A DNA stretch of 40,935 nucleotides from positions 1-40,935 of the forward strand of contig NZ_JAJEQE010000026.1 of assembly GCF_020687205.1 (NCBI RefSeq). Reading direction: 5' to 3'. Source of the stretch: Hominisplanchenecus faecis. GTDB lineage: Bacteria > Bacillota > Clostridia > Lachnospirales > Lachnospiraceae. Of this stretch, positions 24,031 to 33,935 are shown in pieces (the stretch's first letter is position 1; every line of letters begins with the position of its first letter). A program made the position numbers and the translations under genes. A model generated the notes under the pieces. That model ran no database searches and was not told the DNA's origin. It saw only the letters and a list, made by a program, of their open reading frames with translations.

Positions 24031-24987
24031 CTATGCCTGTTTTCTTGCAGTGACAGAAACCCATTCGCCCTGATGTGTAACTTCCAGAACTTCCAGTCCT
24101 GCATCTTTTACTGCTTTTACGACAACGTCTTCTTTTACATCCAGAATACCGGAAGTAATATAAAGAGCTCCCGGTTTCATCTGATGGCAGATCACCGGCG
24201 TCAGTGGGATCAGGACATCTGCCAGAATATTTGCCGTTACAATATCATACTTTTCATATCCGACCTGATCCTGCACGGCTTTATCATCAATGATATTTCC
24301 GATCATCACATCCATGCTGCCTTCCGGAATCTGGTTTGCTTCCAGATTTTCTCTGGTAGCAGAGATCGCACATGGATCAAGATCTGTACCGACCGCATGA
24401 CCTGCTCCCAGTTTCAGTGCTGCGATGGACAGGATACCGCTTCCGGTGCCGACATCCAGGATCTCCATACCGTCCTTCACATATTTTTTCAGCTGACGCA
24501 TGCAAAGCTGTGTCGTCTCATGCATACCGGTACCAAACGCCGTGCCAGGATCAATATGAATGATCATCTTATCCTTATCTTCCGGTTTTACTTCTTCCCA
24601 GGACGGGATGATCAGGATATCATCCACATAAAACTGATGAAAATACTGTTTCCAGTTGTTGATCCAGTCCTTGTCTTCGGTCTGGGATTCTGTGATTGTT
24701 CCCTCTCCGATATCCACAAACATACGAAGCTCTTCCAGAGCATCTTTTACATTTGCAAGCAACTCTTCTTTATCTTCTTTCTCATCCAGGTAAAAGTTCA
24801 GATAAGCGATCCCGTCATCTGCCGGTCCGTCTGGAAGAATATCGACAAACATCTGCTGTTTGTCCTGCTCCGTCAACGGTACTTTATCTTCAATTTCTAC
24901 GCCTTCCACGCCGGCTTCTGCCAGTGTGGAGATCACGATATCTTCTACTTCTGATCTTGTTTTTAACGTAAATTTATTCCATCTCAT
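24031..24987 (-). CDS. prmA: Ribosomal protein L11 methyltransferase PrmA
   Basis: Trimethylates ribosomal protein L11. The 318 residues have the N-terminal substrate-recognition domain and the C-terminal class I methyltransferase with PGTAFGTGMHETTQLCMRQL, then ILDVGTGSGILSIAALKLGA and the NILADVL motif. The ATG at 24987 is preferred to a TTG three codons earlier because AAGGA would be only 3 bases from the TTG, although spacing to the ATG is long (12). In most Firmicutes prmA follows dnaJ directly; here a surface-protein gene lies between. Confidence 0.94.
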   Translation of the reverse strand: MRWNKFTLKTRSEVEDIVISTLAEAGVEGVEIEDKVPLTEQDKQQMFVDILPDGPADDGIAYLNFYLDEKEDKEELLANVKDALEELRMFVDIGEGTITESQTEDKDWINNWKQYFHQFYVDDILIIPSWEEVKPEDKDKMIIHIDPGTAFGTGMHETTQLCMRQLKKYVKDGMEILDVGTGSGILSIAALKLGAGHAVGTDLDPCAISATRENLEANQIPEGSMDVMIGNIIDDKAVQDQVGYEKYDIVTANILADVLIPLTPVICHQMKPGALYITSGILDVKEDVVVKAVKDAGLEVLEVTHQGEWVSVTARKQA

Positions 24988-25118
24988 AAATGTCAAATAT
25001 CCTTTCGTATATATAATGCCAGATTAACAAGATTTTTTATTTCAAAATGATGCTACACCGTTTGTTCCTGTACAAAATAGTATGATAATCCATACATGTC
25101 TGTTCGTACTTTACAGCC

Positions 25119-25151
25119 ACAAAATAAGAGGTGTTTTTACACACCCCTTAT
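25119..25151 (-). terminator. Probable terminator after the surface-protein gene
   Basis: ATAAGAGGTGT (25124-25134) pairs with ACACCCCTTAT (25141-25151) with one mismatch. On the minus strand the stem is followed by TTTTGTGG, a short T-run, 30 bases after the stop codon. Confidence 0.55.
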
Positions 25152-25181
25152 CATAACATCTGTGCTTACTTTTTAAAAGTA

Positions 25182-27695
25182 CTATTTTTCTTCCTTTTTC
25201 CGCTTCTTAAGCGTCAGTGCAAGTGCTGCTCCGGAAACAACAAGTGCTGCTGCCACCGGCACAACCGGTGTAGTATCCCCGGTCTTTGCTGCTGTATTGG
25301 TGCTGCCCGAAGAAGAGCTGCTGCTTCCGCTTCCGGAAGTAGAACTGGATGTTCCGCTTTCATTTGCCTTAAACGTGATGGATTTCTTCACATCATCTCC
25401 CTCACTGTATACCCACTTCTTGCCATCATATACATATTTGCGGAATGTTGCCACGATTGTATAAGTGCCGGCCTGTGTCGGAGTCATCGTAAAGGTCTGT
25501 GTGGACTTATCTCCCTTCCAGGTTGTGGTATCCGTCAGTTTCCAGGAATACGGTACATATTTTTCATCATCTGCTGACGGTTTGTAATCCTTGTCATCCA
25601 CATAAGTAGAACCGGTTGCTGTAAATGTCAGTGCTGTATTTAACTTTTGTGTGGAATTATCCGTTACACCGGTGAATTTCACATCGCTCTCTTTTGCTTC
25701 CTGCGGAGCACGCAATGTCTTTACCGATACCGAAACCGGATCACTTGCCAGATAATTGTCGGATTCCGGGATTCTTGTATAAATCTTATAGCTTGTTCCC
25801 GCCTTCAGATCCTGCTCTTCACCGTCTACTTCATTGACATAGGTGATCGTGGAAGCTTTCTTCGCCAGTTTCCATTCATCATCCTTTGCCTTTTCCGAAT
25901 AAGCATATTCCTGACCGGCTACGGTCTTGTATTTCAGATACTGATAATGACGTTCGGTCACTTCCGGCTTGGTCAGTGTGATGCCGAGGGATTTCATCAG
26001 TTTCTCAGTAAGAGGAGCCTTTGTGATCTCTGCGGAGATATCAAGTGGTTCAATCGTATATTTTTTATCTAGATCAGAACCTTCTTTAAATTCCAGTGTT
26101 ACAGTAACTTTTGAAGCCGTTGCCACATCTGATGAATCATATGTATATGTTGCCGTTTTAAAATATGCCCCTACACTTCCACCAGCTGCAACTGCTTTTG
26201 AAATTTCATTAGCATCCTGTGTTTCTGTATTTACAAAGCCACTTAATTTACATGCATCTGCTGCCTCTGTTGTTCCATCATAAGTCTTTGTGATTTTGCT
26301 TTGAGAAGTTGTACTTGATTTTGCAGGAACAACGCTCGGTGTTAATACCTTTTTTTCAACTGTATAATTAACAGTTCCTGAAAGTGTATGTTCATATCCC
26401 AATTTATCTTTTACGGTTACTTTGGAAATTTTATACTCTTCTGTCGTTGGAATCTGATATTTATTGTTCTTTGTAATTTTATATCCACCTAATCCATCGG
26501 ACACACTCTCCACTTTAAGTGCATCATCCATACTGCTGTCATAATTTTTTGCATTCATTTTAACAGAAGTTATATAATCATTCTTATCTGTCACTTTAAC
26601 AATCGCTTTATTACTAAGTGTCTCCTCACCATAGGTGCTGGTAACATCTCCACCTACTGTGACCGAAGAAGTTGCTGTATCTTCTACTTTCATGTTACCA
26701 GAAGCGTATGTCCAATTTTCCGTTGTAATAGTTAGATCCGATTTATTTTCAATCTTTGTCTCATATGTCTGCACTATACATTTCGCTGTTGCGAGGTTAT
26801 CTACATATACCGTAACCTTTCCATCTGCATCACTCCATACAATGCTTTCTCCTTTTACACTGCCACCAACAGTTATACCAGACACTACACACGGTACATC
26901 CGCTTTACCAACTGAAAGCGTCAGCTTTTTCAATTCTTTTGCACTTCCGCTACTGCTTTTCACAGTACTGCCTGATTTCACTTTACACGCAATCGCACCC
27001 TGTGTAAATACAATATTTGTACTTGTAATCTCAGCACTGCCAAGAAGTGTACCCCCATTTACTGTTAAATTTGCAACCGATATCTCGCCTGAAACCGATA
27101 ACTTTCCGTTACTTACTTCTGTACCTTCACTTCCCCCCTTTTCGAGAATCACAGTACCTTCACCGGTTATTTTATCAATGGTATTCGTCTCCGTTCCAAG
27201 TAAATATACATGAAGTGTTTTTCCTGCATCTACACGGACTTCTGAAACACTTTCTCCATTATTCATAACGATTGTAGCTTCATTTCCTGTAACGGTCAGA
27301 ACTCCATCTATTATGTCACATCCATCTTTGTTCGCAATATCTCTCGTCTTTTTCCCAACTGCACCTTTTTTTTGTCCGGCTTCGCCTTCTGTTTGAGGTG
27401 TCTGCTCTGTTATCACTGCTTCGCTCTCAATAACTGCCTGTGACTCACTTTCCGGGACAAAACCACCCTTGATCTCAGTTTCTTTGTCTTTGTGATGTTT
27501 TGTTTCTTGGTTTTTTGTCTCTGTTTCTGTATTTGCAGACTCACTTTCTGTATCACTTGAAATAACCTGTACTGCCTGCGTATCGCCCTCAGAGCTGTCT
27601 TTTCCTGCCGCCAGCACAGATGCCGGAACCATGGAAACTGACAGGCTGAAAGACATACATATAATCATTAACTTTTTCAGTAATTTTAATTTCAT
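25182..27695 (-). CDS. Large secreted surface protein with YDG domain and sortase-type tail
   Basis: Probable cell-wall-attached protein of 837 residues with no recognised enzyme domain. The ATG at 27695 opens a signal peptide (LKLLKKLMIICMSFSLSVSM, then VPASVLAAG). A Ser/Thr/Glu-rich stretch (about 31-115) follows, then beta-rich repeats of pseudo-helical type (GVLTVTGNEATIVMNNGESV, GTVILEKGGSEG). A YDG-type domain (KITKTYDGTTEAADACKLSG, about 462-560) and further Ig-like modules come next. A short Ser/Gly linker leads to the C-terminus: AAKTGDTTPVVP, a hydrophobic helix and KKRKKEEK, a sorting signal in which KTGD replaces LPxTG. The 5' half of the gene is clearly more AT-rich than the 3' half and the neighbours. 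Ligand and role are unknown. Confidence 0.85.
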   Translation of the reverse strand: MKLKLLKKLMIICMSFSLSVSMVPASVLAAGKDSSEGDTQAVQVISSDTESESANTETETKNQETKHHKDKETEIKGGFVPESESQAVIESEAVITEQTPQTEGEAGQKKGAVGKKTRDIANKDGCDIIDGVLTVTGNEATIVMNNGESVSEVRVDAGKTLHVYLLGTETNTIDKITGEGTVILEKGGSEGTEVSNGKLSVSGEISVANLTVNGGTLLGSAEITSTNIVFTQGAIACKVKSGSTVKSSSGSAKELKKLTLSVGKADVPCVVSGITVGGSVKGESIVWSDADGKVTVYVDNLATAKCIVQTYETKIENKSDLTITTENWTYASGNMKVEDTATSSVTVGGDVTSTYGEETLSNKAIVKVTDKNDYITSVKMNAKNYDSSMDDALKVESVSDGLGGYKITKNNKYQIPTTEEYKISKVTVKDKLGYEHTLSGTVNYTVEKKVLTPSVVPAKSSTTSQSKITKTYDGTTEAADACKLSGFVNTETQDANEISKAVAAGGSVGAYFKTATYTYDSSDVATASKVTVTLEFKEGSDLDKKYTIEPLDISAEITKAPLTEKLMKSLGITLTKPEVTERHYQYLKYKTVAGQEYAYSEKAKDDEWKLAKKASTITYVNEVDGEEQDLKAGTSYKIYTRIPESDNYLASDPVSVSVKTLRAPQEAKESDVKFTGVTDNSTQKLNTALTFTATGSTYVDDKDYKPSADDEKYVPYSWKLTDTTTWKGDKSTQTFTMTPTQAGTYTIVATFRKYVYDGKKWVYSEGDDVKKSITFKANESGTSSSTSGSGSSSSSSGSTNTAAKTGDTTPVVPVAAALVVSGAALALTLKKRKKEEK

Positions 27696-27744
27696 ATCCA
27701 ATTTACCTGCTTTCACCAAATCTATGTATAAAGCTACAGTTATA

Positions 27745-27772
27745 CTTATACATCATATTCTATTCTTTTCAA
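27745..27772 (-). promoter_or_regulatory. Probable promoter of the surface-protein gene
   Basis: Minus-strand TTGAAA (27767-27772) and TATAAG (27745-27750) are spaced by 16 bases, about 50 bases before the start. The gap from 27696 to 27896 otherwise holds no gene that I recognise. Confidence 0.45.
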
Positions 27773-27896
27773 GCTTTCTTGTCAACGTCAGAAACCTTAA
27801 GTTTCTGTTACGTCATACACGAATCCTGTTTCTGCATATCAAAACAGCAAGTATTTTTATGGTGAAAATGTTTCCTTTCCGATAACTTTCACGTAC

Positions 27897-27933
27897 AAAA
27901 ATGCACCGCGGATCTCTCCCGGGTGCATTTTTT
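27897..27933 (-). terminator. Terminator after dnaJ
   Basis: AAAAATGCACC (27897-27907) pairs with GGTGCATTTTT (27922-27932) around a 14-base loop. A- and T-runs flank the stem on both strands. It lies 30 bases after the dnaJ stop and ends the heat-shock operon before the surface-protein gene. Confidence 0.8.
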
Positions 27934-27962
27934 GAATTTCAGCTTTTTTATTGTTCTCAGGG

Positions 27963-29132
27963 TCAGTCTTCAAATGTTTCTTTTATTTTTTCCATAAAGC
28001 TCTTCTTTTTCGGCTTTTCCTGTTTACTATCGTTAATCTTACCGTTGACTGCCTCATCATACTTACGCAGGTATTCCTTTGCCTCTTCGTTCAGCTTTGT
28101 CGGAACCTGAACAACAAGTGTTACATAATGGTCTCCGCGGATATTTTTGTTGCGAAGAGAAGGCACACCTTTTCCTTTAAGACGGATCTTGGTATCCGTC
28201 TGTGTTCCAGGTTTGATATCGTATGCCATATCGCCGTCTACGGTTGTGATATGGATCTGTCCGCCCAGTGCTGCCTGTGCAAAGGTGACAGGAGCAGTAG
28301 AATAAATATTCATATCCTGTCTCTGGAAGATCGGATGACGTTCTACCTGAACTTCAACCAGCAGATCCCCTCTTGGGCCGCCGTTTACACCCGGTTCACC
28401 CTTTTCACGAATACGGATGCTCTGTCCGTTGTCAATACCGGCCGGGATCGTCACTGCGATCTTCTTGCGGTTTGTGATGTAACCGCTTCCGTGGCAGTCC
28501 GCACATTTCTCTTTTACGATCTTACCGCTTCCGTTACAGTCCGGACAGGTCTGTACATTTCTTACCGTGCCAAACAGGGACTGCTGTGTATATACGATCT
28601 GACCTTTACCGCCGCATTTCGGACAAGTTTCCGGACTGGTTCCTGGTTTTGCACCTGTTCCATGGCAGGTTGTACACTCATCCTTCAGATTCAGATCCAG
28701 CTGTTTTTCGCATCCGAATACTGCCTCTTCAAAGGTAATCCTTACCGCTGTCCTGACATTGGCACCTTTCATCGGTCCATTGTTTGCACGTCTGCTGCGA
28801 CCGCCTCCGAAAAGATCTCCGAAAATATCACCAAAGATATCTCCCATATCGCCGCCGTTGAAATCAAAGCCGCCGAATCCTCCGGCACCTCCGCCGCCCT
28901 GTTCAAACGCAGCATGTCCGAACTGATCATACTGTCTGCGTTTTTCTGCATCGCTTAACACGGCATATGCTTCCGATGCCTCTTTAAATTTCTTTTCTGC
29001 TTCTTTGTCTCCCGGGTTCATATCTGGATGATATTTTTTTGCAAGCTGACGGTATGCTTTTTTAATGGTAGCTTCATCCGCCCCTCTGTCAACGCCGAGA
29101 ACTTCATAGTAATCTCGCTTATTCTCTGCCAT
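27963..29132 (-). CDS. dnaJ: Chaperone DnaJ (Hsp40)
   Basis: Co-chaperone that delivers clients to DnaK and stimulates its ATPase. The 389 residues show the J domain with [10 protein letters not shown] (HPD at about 33-35), a Gly/Phe-rich linker ([20 protein letters not shown], then [13 protein letters not shown]), and the zinc region of four repeats ([32 protein letters not shown]). The C-terminal client-binding domains follow. This makes it a class I DnaJ. It is the last gene of hrcA-grpE-dnaK-dnaJ, separated from dnaK by a 167-base spacer with two hairpins. Confidence 0.97.
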   Translation of the reverse strand: MAENKRDYYEVLGVDRGADEATIKKAYRQLAKKYHPDMNPGDKEAEKKFKEASEAYAVLSDAEKRRQYDQFGHAAFEQGGGGAGGFGGFDFNGGDMGDIFGDIFGDLFGGGRSRRANNGPMKGANVRTAVRITFEEAVFGCEKQLDLNLKDECTTCHGTGAKPGTSPETCPKCGGKGQIVYTQQSLFGTVRNVQTCPDCNGSGKIVKEKCADCHGSGYITNRKKIAVTIPAGIDNGQSIRIREKGEPGVNGGPRGDLLVEVQVERHPIFQRQDMNIYSTAPVTFAQAALGGQIHITTVDGDMAYDIKPGTQTDTKIRLKGKGVPSLRNKNIRGDHYVTLVVQVPTKLNEEAKEYLRKYDEAVNGKINDSKQEKPKKKSFMEKIKETFED

Positions 29133-29209
29133 CTTTAATCCTCCACATGCACGGCAACCTTCCAGAACCTGCCTGTTTGCAGTTCCTTACGGCCTGATTG
29201 CTGACACAA

Positions 29210-29233
29210 GGCAGGAATGAACACATCCCTGCC
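29210..29233 (-). other. Hairpin 1 in the dnaK-dnaJ spacer
   Basis: GGCAGGAATG (29210-29219) pairs with CATCCCTGCC (29224-29233) at 9 of 10 positions around AACA. No T-run follows on the minus strand, so it is more likely a processing or stability element than a terminator. Confidence 0.5.
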
Positions 29234-29243
29234 TGTGTATATT

Positions 29244-29270
29244 GTAACTGTTTAGCATCTTAACAGTTAC
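29244..29270 (-). other. Hairpin 2 in the dnaK-dnaJ spacer
   Basis: GTAACTGTT (29244-29252) pairs perfectly with AACAGTTAC (29262-29270) around a 9-base loop, 30 bases after the dnaK stop. There is no adjacent T-run on the minus strand. It could protect the dnaK mRNA 3' end or partly attenuate dnaJ. Confidence 0.5.
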
Positions 29271-29299
29271 GATGCAAAAATTTATTAAAAGTTACTTTT

Positions 29300-31219
<1,920 letters not shown>

Positions 31220-31224
31220 TTAAT

Positions 31225-31839
31225 TTAGTTTGCTACTTTTACCATGCTGTGGCGAACCACACTGTCACGGTACATATAGCCTTTCTGAAGTTCTTCCGCT
31301 ACGACATTTTCGCCGTACTGTTCATCTTCCACATGCATCACTGCATTATGGAAATTCGGATCGAACTCATTTCCTTCTGCCTCGATGGCTTTTACTCCGA
31401 GCTCTTCCAGGCTTGCTACAAACTGTTTGTAGATCTTATCCATACCCTGTGCAAATGGCTGTTCTTTTTCCTCATCGGAAAGAGTTGCCAGTCCGCGTTC
31501 GAAATTATCGATCACCGGAAGCATCTTTTCAATGACACTCTTTGCACCGACCTCAAACATGGCTGCTTTTTCTTTTTCCGTTCTTTTACGGAAATTATCG
31601 AACTCTGCCATCTGGCGTTTCAGACGATCAGTCAGTTCTTCGATCTGCTCGTCTTTTTTATCTTTCTTTTCTTTTTTCTTACCAAAGAAGCCTTTCTTTT
31701 CCGGCTGTTCTTCTTTTGCGGCAGCTGTATCGCTTTCTGCCTTTTCCGTTTCCGGATGTTTTTCTTCTCCTGCAGTCGGTTCTGCAGTTTTTTCTATTTC
31801 TTCATCAGCAGGCTTTGTGTTTTTTGTTTCCTCTGCCAT
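31225..31839 (-). CDS. grpE: Nucleotide exchange factor GrpE
   Basis: Releases ADP from DnaK. The 204 residues have a long, highly charged N-terminal extension (about 1-75, rich in Glu, Lys and Ala), then a coiled-coil helix (EQIEELTDRLKRQMAEFDNF, then RKRTEKEKAAM). The GrpE beta domain follows with FDPNFHNAVMHVEDEQYGEN and ELQKGYMYRDSVVRHSMVKV, the family signature. The start ATG lies 12 bases downstream of hrcA with AGAGGTG in the gap. Confidence 0.96.
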   Translation of the reverse strand: MAEETKNTKPADEEIEKTAEPTAGEEKHPETEKAESDTAAAKEEQPEKKGFFGKKKEKKDKKDEQIEELTDRLKRQMAEFDNFRKRTEKEKAAMFEVGAKSVIEKMLPVIDNFERGLATLSDEEKEQPFAQGMDKIYKQFVASLEELGVKAIEAEGNEFDPNFHNAVMHVEDEQYGENVVAEELQKGYMYRDSVVRHSMVKVAN

Positions 31840-31851
31840 ACAATCACCTCT

Positions 31852-32895
31852 CTAGTTGTCTTCTTTTTTCTTACCAAATATATCATCCAATTGAGTTGTC
31901 AGTGTTTTTAAGGTACCGACAACTCTGTCATAATCCATTCTTTTCGGTCCGATGATACCGATCGTACCTCGCATACCATCGCCCAGCTCGTAAGTAGCTG
32001 TCACAACACTGCAGTCCTTCATCGTCTGCACCGGTGTCTCATTTCCGATGTAAACCTGAATGCCGGTGTTCTTGTCATCTGCCATCGTATCGGCTACCAG
32101 ATCCGCCAGCTGTTTCTTTTCTTCAAAGGTACCGATCAGGCTGCTCGCCTTTTCACTGTCTGACAGTTCCGGATATTTGAAGATGTTCGTCGCTCCGCTT
32201 GTATAGATCTCCATCTCTTCTTCATCCATCTGGATCGCTTCTGCGACTGCATCCAGAACGCTGTTTACAACCTCGCTGTGGATACCAGCCTCCTCTTTGA
32301 TCTTTGCGATCGTTGTCAGATTGATCTGATCCATCGTAAGACCATTCAAACTGGTGTTAAGCAGAATGTTCAGCTTCAATACCGTTTCCTGATCCAGTCC
32401 GTGATGAAGCGAGATCATTTTATTCTTCACTACGTTGCCTTCCGTAACAACAACAGCTAACAGCTGATCTTCGCTTACTATGGAAAGCTGGATAAACTTA
32501 AGCTTTGTTCTGTGGTACTGCGGCCCTGTGATCATCGAAGCATAATTTGTGTTGGCTGCAAGGAACTGTGCCACACGTTTCAGGACCATTTCCATCTTAT
32601 CCTGCTTTTCGATCATCAGCTCCTTCATTTCCGTTACCTGCTGTTCTTTCTCTTCCATCAGGTGGTTCACATACAGACGATAACCAAGGTCTGAAGGAAT
32701 CCTGCCGGCTGAAGTATGCGGCTGGATGATGTATCCAAGCTCTTCCAGATCTGCCATTTCATTTCGGATGGTTGCGGAGCTCAGATTCAAATCCGCATAT
32801 TTGGAGATCGTCCTCGAACCAACCGGCTCTCCCGTCTCCAGATACGTCTTGATGATCGCCTGAAGTATCTTCCACTTTCTCTCATCTAACTGCAT
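31852..32895 (-). CDS. hrcA: Heat-inducible transcription repressor HrcA
   Basis: Repressor that binds CIRCE and is kept active by GroEL. The ATG at 32895 follows GGAGG at 8 bases and opens the canonical MQLDERKWKILQAIIKTYLE, giving 347 residues. The N-terminal winged helix contains PVGSRTISKYADLNLSSATI and RNEMADLEELGYI. The central GAF-like and dimerisation domains and the C-terminal GTIGIIGPKRMDYDRVVGTL segment are present. It is the first gene of the heat-shock operon and is autoregulated through the CIRCE just upstream. Confidence 0.97.
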   Translation of the reverse strand: MQLDERKWKILQAIIKTYLETGEPVGSRTISKYADLNLSSATIRNEMADLEELGYIIQPHTSAGRIPSDLGYRLYVNHLMEEKEQQVTEMKELMIEKQDKMEMVLKRVAQFLAANTNYASMITGPQYHRTKLKFIQLSIVSEDQLLAVVVTEGNVVKNKMISLHHGLDQETVLKLNILLNTSLNGLTMDQINLTTIAKIKEEAGIHSEVVNSVLDAVAEAIQMDEEEMEIYTSGATNIFKYPELSDSEKASSLIGTFEEKKQLADLVADTMADDKNTGIQVYIGNETPVQTMKDCSVVTATYELGDGMRGTIGIIGPKRMDYDRVVGTLKTLTTQLDDIFGKKKEDN

Positions 32896-32917
32896 CCTTG
32901 AATCCTCCTTCCTGTTA

Positions 32918-32944
32918 TTAGCACTCATCTTAGTGGAGTGCTAA
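32918..32944. promoter_or_regulatory. CIRCE operator of the hrcA operon
   Basis: TTAGCACTC (32918-32926), a 9-base spacer and GAGTGCTAA (32936-32944) match the CIRCE consensus perfectly. It lies between the promoter and the hrcA ribosome site, which is the standard HrcA-repressed arrangement. Confidence 0.97.
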
Positions 32945-32957
32945 CATCCTTGTACCT

Positions 32958-32986
32958 AAAATAGCACTACGCATATTCTTTGTCAA
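32958..32986 (-). promoter_or_regulatory. Sigma-A promoter of hrcA-grpE-dnaK-dnaJ
   Basis: Minus-strand TTGACA (32981-32986), a 17-base spacer and TATTTT (32958-32963). Transcription would start just before the CIRCE operator. Confidence 0.8.
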
Positions 32987-33012
32987 GAGGTTTTTTTCAT
33001 TTTTTATAAAAA

Positions 33013-33040
33013 TTGACTTTTTTCCGGAATGCGTTATACT
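33013..33040 (+). promoter_or_regulatory. Promoter of the SGNH hydrolase gene
   Basis: TTGACT (33013-33018), a 16-base spacer and TATACT (33035-33040), about 65 bases before the start codon, diverging from the hrcA promoter. Confidence 0.65.
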
Positions 33041-33104
33041 AAAGAGGTCAGAAAAACAGAATCTGACCTAAAAAAACGATCACATAAAATTTCAGGGGGT
33101 TCTT

Positions 33105-33827
33105 ATGAAACGAAAAACCACAAATCTTGTCATTGTACTGCTCAGTTTTCTGATTGCAACTCTGATCGCACTGGCCGTATTTATGACCTGGTTTACAAAG
33201 GAACAGACCGCTTTTCTGGAAAAAAGCTTACGTGATACGAAAAATGAACATTCTGTGCAGGATTCATCTGATACCGCAGACACTTCTGACCATAATGTCT
33301 CCTCTTCCTGTCATCACTTTCTTTTTGTCGGAGATTCCAGAACGGTCGGCATGGAGGAAGCCATGCAGGATTCCGATGATGCGGATACCTGCTCTTATAT
33401 AGGAAAAGTTGGGGAAGGTTACTACTGGCTTGTGAACGAGGGCATCGATCAGCTTCGCACCTCTCTTTCCAAAGAGCCGGATGCTACTGTTGTGTTTAAT
33501 CTTGGCGTCAATGATCTGAGTGAGATCGACCGTTATCTTGCGTTTTATCCTCAGATTTTTGCAGAATATCCGGACGCTTCTTTCTATATTATGTCTGTGA
33601 ATCCGGTAGGCGATGCATGCTCCGGTGCTTCCAACGAAGAAATCCGGGATTTTAATGCAAAATTAAAAGAATCTTTTCCGGATCAGTACCTGGATTGCTA
33701 TGATTATCTGGAACAGAATGGTTTTTCAACGGTAGATGATCTTCATTATACAAACGATACTTACCGTGCGATCCATGATTATACCGTAAGTGCAATTTCA
33801 GAAATGGAAAATCCGCAGGCATCATAG
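33105..33827 (+). CDS. Membrane-anchored SGNH/GDSL-family hydrolase
   Basis: Predicted extracytoplasmic esterase, deacetylase or acyl hydrolase of 240 residues. An N-terminal hydrophobic helix (about 8-30) serves as signal anchor. A Ser/Asp-rich linker (45-68) follows, then the SGNH blocks: FLFVGDSRTVGM with Ser78 as nucleophile, NLGVNDLSE with Asn137, and DDLHYTNDTY with Asp212 and His214. Gly in the block II position is the G of GKVGEGYYW. Substrates may be cell-wall polymers or glycans, but nothing in the sequence decides this. It has a GGGGG ribosome site, its own promoter and a strong terminator, and lies between hemW and hrcA, where most Firmicutes have no gene. Confidence 0.8.
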   Translation: MKRKTTNLVIVLLSFLIATLIALAVFMTWFTKEQTAFLEKSLRDTKNEHSVQDSSDTADTSDHNVSSSCHHFLFVGDSRTVGMEEAMQDSDDADTCSYIGKVGEGYYWLVNEGIDQLRTSLSKEPDATVVFNLGVNDLSEIDRYLAFYPQIFAEYPDASFYIMSVNPVGDACSGASNEEIRDFNAKLKESFPDQYLDCYDYLEQNGFSTVDDLHYTNDTYRAIHDYTVSAISEMENPQAS

Positions 33828-33854
33828 TTGGGGACTTTTGACACCCACATCATA

Positions 33855-33892
33855 AAATGGCAGAACAAACATTTCAGCTTGTTCTGCCATTT
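33855..33892. terminator. Terminator between the SGNH gene and hemW
   Basis: AAATGGCAGAACAA (33855-33868) pairs perfectly over 14 bases with TTGTTCTGCCATTT (33879-33892). Short T-runs flank both sides, so it can serve the two convergent genes. Confidence 0.8.
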
Positions 33893-33935
33893 CTGTATAA
33901 AGCGAACATTTGCAATCCGCTTTTCTGTTTTATCT

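Noticed and set aside
27951-28958. 335-residue antisense frame over dnaJ
   Set aside because: Opposite strand of a certain dnaJ gene; composition is that of a reverse-complement artefact.
31620-31820. Low-complexity charged region as a separate gene
   Set aside because: It is the acidic N-terminal extension normal for GrpE, in frame with the conserved domain.
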